The notes below the pieces were generated by a model. The model had not been told where the DNA came from and made no database searches. It saw only the letters and a list, made by a program, of their open reading frames with translations. The position numbers and the translations under genes are program-made. From Mycobacterium sp. (GTDB lineage: Bacteria; Actinomycetota; Actinomycetes; Mycobacteriales; Mycobacteriaceae), in contig JAOPWF010000350.1 in the NCBI GenBank assembly GCA_025965815.1, forward strand, positions 1-14,358: 14,358 nucleotides of DNA, in the 5' to 3' direction. Numbering within the stretch: position 1 is the first letter of the stretch; each line of letters starts with the position of its first letter. This document shows positions 6,365 to 13,446 of the stretch, one piece after another.

Positions 6365-7213
6365 GTGGCAGTCCAAACGATCGTCATCACCGGCGCCAGC
6401 GACGGTATCGGCGCGGCCGCTGCCCGCAGGCTGAGCCGGAGCGGCGAAAACGTCGTCGTGGTGGGCCGATCCCAGCAGAAGACAACCGCCGTCGCCGCGG
6501 AACTCGGGGCCGATTACTACGTGGCCGACTTCGCCGACCTCGCGCAGGTGCGGACACTGGCAGAACAGCTGCTCGCGCGTTACCCACGCATCGACGTGCT
6601 GGCCAACAATGCCGGCGGCTTCATGGGTGCGCGCGAGACCACGGTCGACGGTCACGAGAAGACGTTCCAGGTCAATCATCTGGCGCCGTTTCTGCTCACC
6701 ACACTGGTGCTGGATCGGCTCGTCGAATCGAGCGCCACGGTGTTGAATACCTCCAGCGTGGGCAACAGGTTGTTCGGCCACGTCGACATCGACGACCTCG
6801 ACGCGGAGCACGGCTACCGGGCCAGCAAGGCCTACGGCGACGCCAAGCTGGAGAACATCCTGTTCACCAGGGAACTGCACCGCCGCTACCACGCCGCCGG
6901 GATCTCCACCGCGGCATTCCACCCCGGCAATGTGGCGACCAACTTCGGCAGCGAATCGCAGGCCTGGTGGATCCGCGCCGCCTATCGCACACCGCTGCGG
7001 CATGTGGCGATGATCGGGCCGGAGCGCGGATCCGACGAGCTGGTCTGGCTGGCGTCGTCCACACCCGGCACCGACTGGACCTCGGGCGAGTACTACGTCA
7101 ACCACAAGATCGCCCCGGCCAACGCGCGGGCGTACGACACCGAACTGGCGCGTGAACTCTGGGAACGCAGCCACGCCATGGTGACCACCGCGCCGGAAAG
7201 GCAGGCGCCGTGA
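6365..7213 (+). CDS. SDR-family oxidoreductase (retinol-dehydrogenase-like)
   Basis: A 282-residue NAD(P)-dependent short-chain dehydrogenase/reductase. It has the Rossmann glycine motif TGASDGIG at 9-16, NNAG at 81-84, NTSS at 128-131 and the catalytic YxxxK as Y157-GDA-K161 followed by [10 protein letters not shown]. This last block is typical of the retinol-dehydrogenase/protochlorophyllide-reductase-like branch. HPGNVATNF is the usual post-catalytic segment. Substrate unknown. Start is GTG at 6365, because the Rossmann strand begins immediately ([10 protein letters not shown]) and the -10 box lies six bases before it. The stop overlaps the next gene's GTG by four bases (GTGA), so the two are translationally coupled and probably work on the same metabolite. 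Confidence 0.88.
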   Translation: MAVQTIVITGASDGIGAAAARRLSRSGENVVVVGRSQQKTTAVAAELGADYYVADFADLAQVRTLAEQLLARYPRIDVLANNAGGFMGARETTVDGHEKTFQVNHLAPFLLTTLVLDRLVESSATVLNTSSVGNRLFGHVDIDDLDAEHGYRASKAYGDAKLENILFTRELHRRYHAAGISTAAFHPGNVATNFGSESQAWWIRAAYRTPLRHVAMIGPERGSDELVWLASSTPGTDWTSGEYYVNHKIAPANARAYDTELARELWERSHAMVTTAPERQAP

Positions 7214-7680
7214 CCGTCGAAACCGTCGATGCGGGCCCGCACCAGGTCAGCCGCTCCGTCGTAGTCAACGCCCCGGCGGCCGAACTGTTCGCCATCGTCG
7301 CGGACCCCCATCGTCATCACGAACTCGACGGCTCCGGCACCGTGGGTGGCAACATCCGCGCCCCGCACCGGCTGGTTCCCGGCGCGCGGTTCTCCACCAA
7401 GATGCGGATGTACGGGCTGCCCTACCGGATCACCAGCACCGTCACCGCGATGAAGCCCGACGAACTCATCGAGTGGCGCCATCCGTTCGGCCACCACTGG
7501 CGCTGGGAGTTCGCGGCAGTCACGCCGACCGTCACCCGGGTCACCGAGACGTTCGACTACCGCGACACCGGCGTCAAGGACCGGCTGAAGTACTACCAGC
7601 GCACGGGTTTCGCGAAGCAGAACGCCGCGGGTATCGAATCCACGCTGAGTAAGCTGCGCGACCGCTACAGCAAAGCCTGA
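7210..7680 (+). CDS. SRPBCC (START/polyketide-cyclase-like) protein
   Basis: A 156-residue soluble protein with the SRPBCC hydrophobic-ligand-binding fold. It opens with [26 protein letters not shown], which is the first strand and helix pair of the family. It continues through [18 protein letters not shown] and [22 protein letters not shown], and ends in the long C-terminal helix ([18 protein letters not shown]). Such proteins bind lipids, aromatic compounds or polyketides; the ligand here is unknown. The GTG start overlaps the SDR stop by four bases and no other start is plausible. The SDR-SRPBCC pairing suggests a small lipid or aromatic modification unit. Confidence 0.8.
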   Translation: MTVETVDAGPHQVSRSVVVNAPAAELFAIVADPHRHHELDGSGTVGGNIRAPHRLVPGARFSTKMRMYGLPYRITSTVTAMKPDELIEWRHPFGHHWRWEFAAVTPTVTRVTETFDYRDTGVKDRLKYYQRTGFAKQNAAGIESTLSKLRDRYSKA

Positions 7681-7700
7681 CCCGCACCGGTCCCAGCTGT

Positions 7701-7731
7701 TTGACGGCCTCCTCACAGCCGCGCGTAGGCT
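7701..7731 (+). promoter_or_regulatory. candidate promoter for the GT39-like gene
   Basis: TTGACG (7701-7706) and TAGGCT (7726-7731) are good mycobacterial housekeeping -35 and -10 elements separated by 19 bp, slightly long. They lie directly after the SRPBCC stop codon and would start transcription near 7738, giving a leader of about 14 nt before the GTG at 7752. Confidence 0.5.
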
Positions 7732-7751
7732 GCCGATGGATAAATGGCGTT

Positions 7752-9662
7752 GTGACAACGACGTTAGAACACCCACGCGCTGGGCTCGAGCCGGGCGACA
7801 CCGCGCCCCCGATGGGCCGGACCGCCACGAAGTGGGACCGGCTTCGATTCGTGGCCCTCCTGCTCGTCACCGCGGCGATGTACCTGTGGCACATCACCAT
7901 CAATGGGATGGGCAACACGTTCTACGCCGGTGCCGCCCAGGCCGGGTCGAAGAACTGGGAAGCCCTGCTGTTCGGGTCACTGGACCCGGGGAACTTCATC
8001 ACCGTCGACAAGCCTCCGGTATCGCAGTGGGTGATGGGCCTCTCCGGGCAACTGTTCGGCTTCAGCAGCGCAAGCATGCTGATCCCGCAGGCCCTGATGG
8101 CGGTGGCGGCCGTCGCGCTGCTCTACGGTGGGGTGACCCGCATCAGCGGCCGGAGGGCCGGGCTGCTCGCCGGCGCGGCGTTGGCCCTGACACCCGTTGC
8201 GGCGCTGATGTTCCGCTTCAACAACCCCGACGCCGCGATGGTGCTGTTGATGATGGCCGCGGCCTACTGCACCATACGCGCGCTGGAACGCGCGAGCGCG
8301 CGGTGGCTGGCCTGGGCCGGCGTCGCGCTGGGCTTCGCTTTCCTGGCCAAGATGCTCGAGGGACTGATGGTGATGCCCGCCATCGGCCTCGCATACCTTG
8401 TCGCCGCCCCCACGCCGCTACGCCGACGGCTACTGCACCTGCTGGGCGCACTGGTGGCCTTCGTGGTCTCGTCGGGCTGGTTCGTCCTGCTCACCCTGCT
8501 CTGGCCGGTATCGACGCGTCCGTACATCGCCGGATCGACGGACAACAACTTCATGAATCTGGTTCTCGGCTACAACGGTTTCGCCCGGGTACTCGGGCGA
8601 AATCATCCTGAATCCGGCCCGCAGCAGGGTGGCATCGGAACGGCCGCCGGTGACGCGATCCGACCGTCATTCGGCCACGGTGGCTTCGGCGGGTTCGGCT
8701 CGCAGTCGCAGGGCCTGCCCCGCCTGCTGACCGGCGAGTTCGGTTTCGAGATCGGCTGGCTCATTCCCGCCGCACTGCTGGGCACGGTCGCGGTGACCGT
8801 GGCGCGGCGTCGCGCGCCCAGGACCGACCTGGTGCGGGCGGGTGCGATCCTGTTCGGCGGATGGATCCTGGTCGACGGGCTGGTGCTCAGCTACATGCAC
8901 GGCACGATCCACGCCTACTACAGCCTGTCCATCGCGCCCGCCGTCGCAGCCATGTTCGCCATCGGCGTTGAAGAAATGTGGCGTCACCGCAACTCGTGGA
9001 CGGGCCGAACCGCCTTGGCGGCAACGATTCTCGGCACCGGCGTCTGGAGTTGGTGGATACTGGGGCGCAACGGCGACTGGTTGCCGTCGCTGCGCTGGGT
9101 GATTCTGGCCGCGACGCTGATCGCCGTCATACCCCTGGTTCTGCGCACGCCGCGGCTCGCATCGGCGGCGCTGACCCTCGGGCTGCTCGGCGCGCTTACC
9201 GGTCCCGGCGCCTACGCCCTGGCGACGGTCGGCGCACCACACCAGGGCGGCGGCCCCACGGTGGGGCCGGTCAACACCGACTCCTCCGCCGGCCGCGGCG
9301 GCGGCATGTTCGGTCAGACCGCCGACAACCCGCGGCTGAACGCGATGCTGGCCGCGACCCACACGAACTGGTCCGCCGCGGTCAGCGGCTCGACGGCGGC
9401 CGCAGGACTTGAACTGTCCTCAAAGACCGCCGTGATGGCGATCGGCGGCTTCTCCGGTAGTGATCCGACGCCGACGCTGTCGCAGTTCATCGACGATGTC
9501 ACCCACCACCGGGTGGCGTACTACATCGTCCAGAACCCAAAGGGCGGCGGCGGGCCGGGGCGGGACCGCGGCCATGCCGACATCACCAACTGGGTGGCGA
9601 GCCACTTCACCCCGACCAAGCTGGGATCAGTCACCGTCTACGACCTTTCCACCCCCGTCTGA
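7752..9662 (+). CDS. GT39/YkcB-like polytopic membrane glycosyltransferase
   Basis: From GTG at 7752 the protein has 636 residues. A frame open upstream is not used because it would overlap the promoter and needs a TTG start. It belongs to the ArnT/PMT-like GT-C superfamily, which transfers sugars from polyprenyl-phosphate donors at the outer face of the membrane. A first membrane helix (about 33-47) is followed by the extracytoplasmic motif GNTFYAGAAQ, then SLDPGNFITVDKPP with D86, and RFNNPDA near 155-161. Roughly ten more hydrophobic segments lie between about 95 and 490. A Gly-rich external loop is seen around 8625-8705. The last ~140 residues form a soluble external domain (GGMFGQ..., then SKTAVMAIGGFSGSDPTPTL), as in YkcA/YkcB-type proteins. 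Acceptor and donor are unknown; a cell-envelope mannosyl- or arabinosyl-type transfer is inference. Confidence 0.82.
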   Translation: MTTTLEHPRAGLEPGDTAPPMGRTATKWDRLRFVALLLVTAAMYLWHITINGMGNTFYAGAAQAGSKNWEALLFGSLDPGNFITVDKPPVSQWVMGLSGQLFGFSSASMLIPQALMAVAAVALLYGGVTRISGRRAGLLAGAALALTPVAALMFRFNNPDAAMVLLMMAAAYCTIRALERASARWLAWAGVALGFAFLAKMLEGLMVMPAIGLAYLVAAPTPLRRRLLHLLGALVAFVVSSGWFVLLTLLWPVSTRPYIAGSTDNNFMNLVLGYNGFARVLGRNHPESGPQQGGIGTAAGDAIRPSFGHGGFGGFGSQSQGLPRLLTGEFGFEIGWLIPAALLGTVAVTVARRRAPRTDLVRAGAILFGGWILVDGLVLSYMHGTIHAYYSLSIAPAVAAMFAIGVEEMWRHRNSWTGRTALAATILGTGVWSWWILGRNGDWLPSLRWVILAATLIAVIPLVLRTPRLASAALTLGLLGALTGPGAYALATVGAPHQGGGPTVGPVNTDSSAGRGGGMFGQTADNPRLNAMLAATHTNWSAAVSGSTAAAGLELSSKTAVMAIGGFSGSDPTPTLSQFIDDVTHHRVAYYIVQNPKGGGGPGRDRGHADITNWVASHFTPTKLGSVTVYDLSTPV

Positions 9663-9694
9663 ACGCGGCCTGCATTGGAGCGCACTCCACGTCG

Positions 9695-9708
9695 TAGCGT
9701 CGAAAACC
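9695..9708 (+). promoter_or_regulatory. possible leaderless-type -10 for the DUF1330 gene
   Basis: TAGCGT (9695-9700) fits TANNNT and ends eight bases before the ATG at 9709. The frame has no ribosome binding site. TTGGAG at 9675-9680 is too close to act as a standard -35. Confidence 0.35.
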
Positions 9709-10019
9709 ATGACCGCATATGCCATCTCGGAGGTGCAGCCGACGGATCAGGAGGCGTTCCGCCGCTATCGCGACCTGGCCGCCGCGTCGATCGTGCGGCA
9801 CGGCTGCCGCTACCTCGTCCGCGGCGCCGTCCCCGACGTGCCCGAGGGTGGTCTCCCGGCGGGACACTGGTCGTGGTGGTGGAGTTCGGAGACATGGACC
9901 AATCGACGGCCTGGTACGGCTCGGCCGACTACGCCGATGCCCTCGTCGTCCGGGACAGCGCACTTCGCCGCACGCTGATCGTCGTCGAGGGGGTTGATAT
10001 CGCCGACACGGACATCTAG
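9709..10019 (+). pseudogene. DUF1330-family protein, split by a one-base frameshift
   Basis: The ATG at 9709 begins MTAYAISEVQPTDQEAFRRY and continues to GAVPDVPEGG (about residue 48). In that frame the rest becomes a Trp/Ser/Pro-rich run with no family resemblance. One base off, from about 9853, the sequence reads SPGGTLVVVVEFGDMDQSTA, then WYGSADYADALVVRDSALRR and LIVVEGV, which is the second half of a DUF1330 dimeric ferredoxin-like domain. The two halves join properly if a single missing base is assumed near 9850-9860. Together they give about 103 residues, the usual DUF1330 length. DUF1330 function is not established. Real inactivation and a sequencing error cannot be told apart, since this is the only lesion in the gene. 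Confidence 0.8.
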
Positions 10020-10080
10020 GACCACTCAACCGTCGCCGCCTTGGGCCCGACTGTGTGGACTTATGTCGTCGTCATGTATT

Positions 10081-10090
10081 TGCACGTGCA
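10081..10090. promoter_or_regulatory. 10-bp palindrome upstream of the DUF1206 gene
   Basis: TGCACGTGCA is perfectly symmetric and lies about 90 bp before the DUF1206 start, in the 162-bp noncoding gap after the DUF1330 remnant. It could be an operator; a ten-base palindrome in GC-rich DNA may also be chance. Confidence 0.25.
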
Positions 10091-10181
10091 GAACGGGATT
10101 CCGCAAGTATGCCTGCTCCGGATGTGGGTATACGTCGCTTCTACACGACCTCGCTTTCCGCAGGGCCGGAGGAGGATGCCA

Positions 10182-11003
10182 ATGGCCGATCGTCAGTTGG
10201 AAGGTGCGGTCGACAAGGCGACGCACAACCGCGGTTTCAAGTTCGCGGCGCGGTTTGGCTTCGTGACTAGCGGTGTTCTGCACCTGCTGGTCGCGTACAT
10301 CATTCTGCGGATCGCGTTCGGTTCGGCCGGCAACGCCGATCAGTCCGGGGCCCTGGCGACGCTGGCCGCCAGCCCCGGCGGCGCCCTGGTGTTGTGGATT
10401 GCGGCGGTCGGACTGGTTGCGATGGCGCTCTGGCGGCTCGCCGAGACGATCCTCGGCCCCCATCCAAGTGAGCATGGGGTTGATCAGGGTGAGGGCAGGT
10501 CGGCCGTCACGAAACGCCTCCAGGCCGCCGGCCTCGCCATCGTCTACTTCGCGCTCGCCTATTCGGCCATCCGATTCGCGATGGGCAGCGGCAAGTCGGC
10601 GGGCCAGCAGAACGCCGGGTTGAGCGCTCAGCTGATGCAGACCGGATGGGGCAAGACCCTGCTCGTCCTGGTCGGGCTGGGGATCGTCGCCGTGGGCGGC
10701 TACCACGTATACAAGGGCGTGTCGAAAGGGTTCCTCAAGGATCTCAGCGAGCCGCCGAGCGGTGCCACCACCACGCTCGGCGTCGTCGGCTATGCCGCCA
10801 AGGGCCTGGTGCTGGCGGGCGCCGGCATTCTGGTGATCGTGGCGGCCATGCGTTCCGACCCGACGAAGTCGACGGGCCTCGACGGAGCCGTCAAGACGCT
10901 CGGTGAGGCCCCGTTCGGGAAAGTATTGCTGGTCGTCGCGGCTCTGGGCTTCGCGGCGTTCGGCCTGTTCAGCTTCGTGCAGAGTCGCTACGGCCGGATG
11001 TGA
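10182..11003 (+). CDS. DUF1206 integral membrane protein
   Basis: A 273-residue membrane protein starting at ATG 10182 (MADRQLEGAV), which has a very strong Shine-Dalgarno GGAGGAGG at 10168-10175 with six-base spacing; in-frame ATGs upstream lack this. It is built of three repeats, each with two hydrophobic helices and a cytoplasmic-type basic linker. The repeats begin near RFGFVTSGVLHLLVAYII, AGLAIVYFALAYSAIRFAMG and GYAAKGLVLAGAGILVIV. The equivalent helix-2 blocks (GGALVLWIAAVGLVAMALW, KTLLVLVGLGIVAVGGYHVY, GKVLLVVAALGFAAFGLFSF) show clear internal similarity. That is the DUF1206 architecture and normal length. Function is not established in the family. Transcribed alone, with 162 bp upstream and 114 bp downstream. 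Confidence 0.85.
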   Translation: MADRQLEGAVDKATHNRGFKFAARFGFVTSGVLHLLVAYIILRIAFGSAGNADQSGALATLAASPGGALVLWIAAVGLVAMALWRLAETILGPHPSEHGVDQGEGRSAVTKRLQAAGLAIVYFALAYSAIRFAMGSGKSAGQQNAGLSAQLMQTGWGKTLLVLVGLGIVAVGGYHVYKGVSKGFLKDLSEPPSGATTTLGVVGYAAKGLVLAGAGILVIVAAMRSDPTKSTGLDGAVKTLGEAPFGKVLLVVAALGFAAFGLFSFVQSRYGRM

Positions 11004-11117
11004 TCGGGCCCGGTGGGGTCAAATGCCGTACTCGGTATGCCTGACTGCCGGAAATGGCCCACACTGTCTCCCGACGCGATTGCCGCCCGGCGGTTGCGAA
11101 TCACGAAGGGTCTGCGG

Positions 11118-11894
11118 ATGTTCTCCCTGGAGGGTAAGTCGGTGCTCGTCACCGGCGGCAGTCGAGGTATCGGTCGCGGCATCGCGGCAGTCTTCGCGAT
11201 GGCGGGGGCGCATGTCGCGGTCGCGGCGCGGTCGAAGGACGACGTCGACACGGCGGTGAGCGGCCTGGGCACGCTCGGCCCGGGCAAGGTCGTTGGCGTG
11301 CCCACCGACGTCTGCGACCGGGATTCCTGTGACGCGATGGCGGCCACCGTGGTCGAGGCCTTCGGCGGCCTGGACGTGTTGTGCGCCAACGCCGGCATCT
11401 TCCCCTCGGCGCCGTTGCGCACCATGACGTCCGAAGAGCTGGCCGAAATGTTCGACGTCAATGTCAAGGGCAACATCTACAGCGTGCAGGCATGCCTGGA
11501 CGCGTTGAGCGCCTCGGGGCGCGGACGGGTGATCCTGACGTCATCGATCACCGGCCCGATCACCGGCTTGCCGGGTTGGTCGCACTACGGCGCATCCAAG
11601 GCGGCGCAGCTGGGCTTCATGCGGACCGCGGCCATCGAACTGGCTCCTCATCGCATCACCGTCAACGCGGTGCTGCCCGGCAACATACTGACCGAGGGGC
11701 TGGAGGATCTGGGGGAGGACTACCTCGCGGGGATGGCGCGTGCGATCCCGGCGGGTGCCCTCGGCAAGCCCGAGGACATTGGCTATGCCGCCGCGTTCCT
11801 CGCCAGCGATGAGGCGAGTTACATCACCGGCCAGGCCATCGTGGTGGACGGCGGCCAGGTACTGCCCGAATCCGCCGACGCCGTGTCACCGTGA
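11118..11894 (+). CDS. FabG-like SDR oxidoreductase
   Basis: A 258-residue classical short-chain dehydrogenase/reductase, the type usually annotated as 3-oxoacyl-ACP reductase FabG. It has TGGSRGIG at 12-19, NAG at 91-93, the structural Asn in DVNVKG (N115), Ser142/143 in LTSSITG and Y157xxxK161 in HYGASKAAQ. The C-terminus has [16 protein letters not shown]. Fold and cofactor binding are secure; the natural substrate (acyl, steroid or alcohol) is not. The start at 11118 ([14 protein letters not shown]) is chosen because it begins just before the Rossmann strand and has GAAGGG seven bases upstream; longer in-frame starts add a non-homologous leader. The TetR gene follows after 14 bp, which suggests the regulator controls this enzyme. 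Confidence 0.88.
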   Translation: MFSLEGKSVLVTGGSRGIGRGIAAVFAMAGAHVAVAARSKDDVDTAVSGLGTLGPGKVVGVPTDVCDRDSCDAMAATVVEAFGGLDVLCANAGIFPSAPLRTMTSEELAEMFDVNVKGNIYSVQACLDALSASGRGRVILTSSITGPITGLPGWSHYGASKAAQLGFMRTAAIELAPHRITVNAVLPGNILTEGLEDLGEDYLAGMARAIPAGALGKPEDIGYAAAFLASDEASYITGQAIVVDGGQVLPESADAVSP

Positions 11895-11896
11895 CC

Positions 11897-11908
11897 TAGG
11901 ATCGGCAC
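11897..11908 (+). promoter_or_regulatory. candidate leaderless promoter of the TetR gene
   Basis: TAGGAT (11897-11902) fits the -10 consensus and is followed by exactly six bases and the GTG start codon. It overlaps nothing coding, as it begins three bases after the SDR stop. It would allow TetR transcription independent of the SDR, from a leaderless mRNA. Confidence 0.5.
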
Positions 11909-12568
11909 GTGGTCAAGCTCGCCGGGGTGGTGGTTCCGGGCCTGCGTGAGCGTAAGAAGCAGCGGACCCGGACCATGCTGATCGACGCCGCGATCGAACT
12001 CTGTGAGCGACAGGGATTCGAGCACACAACCGTGGACCAGATCGCGGCCGTCGCGGACGTCTCCCCGCGCACCTTCAGCCGGTACTTTGCGACCAAAGAC
12101 GCGGTCATCCTAGCCATGGTGGACCAAATGCTGGAAGGTGTTGCCGCGGAGATGGCCGCGATCCCTCGCGACGTAAGCCAGCTCGAGGCCATCATGCTGG
12201 GCCATGTCGGACTCTTGCAGCACACCAGGAAGAGCACCGGCCGGACGGCGCCGCCACGGGTGATGTCGATGCTGCGCATCGTGAACGGCTCGCCCAACCT
12301 GCGGTTGTTGTCCACCGAGTTTCGCCACCACCCGCTGACGATCGCGCTCGCGGATCGCATGGGTGTCGGTCTGGACAGTCCGCGGCTGCGAATGACGGTG
12401 GAGGTGTGGTCGGCGATCATGGTGACCGCGTGGGGCGACCTCGGGGTCGGGACCGATCTCGACGGGCTGGCGCCAGGCTCTCTGACCGACGTCATGATCG
12501 AACGCATTCAGGAGACGTTCGCTCAGTTCACGTGGTTGGTGGCCGAAATGTCCGAACGCCCTGGATGA
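11909..12568 (+). CDS. TetR-family transcriptional regulator
   Basis: A 219-residue TetR repressor with the N-terminal helix-turn-helix complete: RTRTMLIDAAIELCERQGFE, then TTVDQIAAVADVSPRTFSRY followed by FATKDAVI (roughly residues 20-70). SPRTFSRYF is the recognition helix, and this TFSRYF variant is common in actinobacterial TetR proteins. The C-terminal ligand domain includes an RIVNGSPNLR block and is otherwise unspecific. GTG at 11909 is supported by the -10 box six bases upstream and by the short basic arm (RERKKQRTR) before helix 1. It lies 14 bp after the FabG-like SDR and probably regulates it or its own transcript; no obvious palindrome is seen in that short gap. Ligand unknown. 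Confidence 0.88.
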   Translation: MVKLAGVVVPGLRERKKQRTRTMLIDAAIELCERQGFEHTTVDQIAAVADVSPRTFSRYFATKDAVILAMVDQMLEGVAAEMAAIPRDVSQLEAIMLGHVGLLQHTRKSTGRTAPPRVMSMLRIVNGSPNLRLLSTEFRHHPLTIALADRMGVGLDSPRLRMTVEVWSAIMVTAWGDLGVGTDLDGLAPGSLTDVMIERIQETFAQFTWLVAEMSERPG

Positions 12569-12743
12569 TGTTCACCGCGTCGAAGAATCGGGCCCGCGCG
12601 GGAAATCGGCTGCAGCTCCGACGATCTCGGCAGCGAGGGCAGGCTCTTGGTTGCCACATGTTTCGCAGGATGCCGTCGGGGTAACCAGCGAGCGGAGCAG
12701 CCGCATCAGCAGCGACAGCGTGGCCCCACGGAGAGGCGATGAG

Positions 12744-12923
12744 ATGACTGAGCCACCGGACGAGAAGGGCGAATCGGACGTCGAATCCGATCCGAAGGTC
12801 GCTGGTTCGCGGGCAGGCAAAGAGGACTGCGATGACGACGGCACCTACGTGGGCCGGACCGGTTCCGACGACGCGTTCGACGTGGGCGAAAGCGGCGCAG
12901 AGGCCCGCAGCGAGCGGAGCTAG
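12744..12923 (+). CDS. small acidic hypothetical protein, 59 aa
   Basis: A 59-residue acidic protein starting MTEPPDEKGESDVESDPKV and ending GESGAEARSERS. It has GGAGAGG (12730-12736) seven bases before the ATG. About a third of the residues are Asp or Glu, hydrophobic residues are scarce and no domain is recognised, so it is probably intrinsically disordered. I have an impression of similar short proteins in other mycobacteria, containing GTYVGRT and GESGAEAR, but cannot confirm it. It is isolated between the TetR gene (176 bp upstream) and marR (70 bp downstream), on the same strand. Function unknown. Confidence 0.6.
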   Translation: MTEPPDEKGESDVESDPKVAGSRAGKEDCDDDGTYVGRTGSDDAFDVGESGAEARSERS

Positions 12924-12962
12924 TGACCCTCGCCAATGGTTCGTACTACACACGCCGCGTAG

Positions 12963-12986
12963 ATAGCTCTGTCTCAGAGGTATTAT
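12963..12986 (+). promoter_or_regulatory. marR leaderless promoter with overlapping operator palindrome
   Basis: TATTAT (12981-12986) is a near-consensus -10 ending seven bases before the marR ATG at 12994, again a leaderless layout. ATAGCTCTG (12963-12971) and CAGAGGTAT (12975-12983) form nine-base inverted arms with one mismatch and a three-base centre, overlapping the -10. Binding of a MarR dimer there would block RNA polymerase, so autorepression of the marR-ABC operon is likely. Confidence 0.6.
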
Positions 12987-12993
12987 CGCGGTC

Positions 12994-13446
12994 ATGCAGA
13001 CGCGCGTCGACATCGCGGCCGAACTAGCCGGTGTGGTCGGCCGATTCCGCCGTCAGCTTCGACGCGCCGCCGGCCGGGGCTTCGACTCCACCGGCCTGAC
13101 CGAGTCGCAGGCCGAGCTACTCCGGCTTGTTGGACGGCGCCCCGGCATCGCGGTTGCCGAGGCGGCGGCCGAGCTTGGACTGGTTCCCAATACCGCCTCC
13201 ACGCTGGTATCCAAACTCGCCTCGGACGGCCTGCTGATCAGGGCCGTCGATACCGCCGACCGCAGAGTTGGCCGACTTCGGCTGACCGATTCGGCCCAGC
13301 ACATCGCCGACGCATCCCGCGCCGCACGGCGGGCGGCGCTTTCTGACGTCCTCGACGAACTCGACGACGACGACATCGACGCACTGGCGAACGGCCTGCG
13401 TGTCCTGACCGCGATGACTTCCATGCTGCACGAGAGGGAGACATGA
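12994..13446 (+). CDS. MarR-family transcriptional regulator
   Basis: A 150-residue winged-helix regulator of the MarR family. The core is LTESQAELLRLVGRRPGIAV followed by AEAAAELGLVPNTASTLVSK, the helix-turn-helix, and LASDGLLIRAVDTADRRVGR, the wing containing the family's DRR motif. Both ends are helical dimerisation segments. The start ATG at 12994 lies seven bases after the -10 box. Its stop overlaps the ABC ATPase start by four bases (ATGA), so regulator and transporter are made together. MarR proteins in this arrangement usually repress the exporter until a drug or phenolic ligand binds; the ligand here is unknown. Confidence 0.88.
   Translation: MQTRVDIAAELAGVVGRFRRQLRRAAGRGFDSTGLTESQAELLRLVGRRPGIAVAEAAAELGLVPNTASTLVSKLASDGLLIRAVDTADRRVGRLRLTDSAQHIADASRAARRAALSDVLDELDDDDIDALANGLRVLTAMTSMLHERET

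Noticed and set aside
5279..7174. Long minus-strand open frame (631 codons) across the pseudogenes and the SDR gene
   Set aside because: It is antisense to the well-supported SDR and stitches together CGNR and VOC remnants in shifting frames. Its length is a product of high GC; most of it matches no family and has biased Arg/Gly/Pro composition.
8667..9362. Minus-strand open frame opposite the GT39-like gene
   Set aside because: It is the complement of a clear membrane protein, and its His/Gln/Gly-rich translation lacks domains.
10110..10140. SigF-like promoter (GGGTAT) upstream of the DUF1206 gene
   Set aside because: The -10 resembles a SigF element, but no matching -35 was found at the right distance.
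12593..12602. CCCGCGCGGG palindrome after the TetR gene as a terminator
   Set aside because: There is no loop and no T-run; such short GC palindromes are expected by chance in this base composition.
12528..13013. Minus-strand open frame between the TetR and MarR genes
   Set aside because: It overlaps the start of marR and the acidic gene, and I recognise no family. A Cys-containing stretch (TASCETCGN) in another minus frame looked briefly like a zinc motif, but only two cysteines are present.
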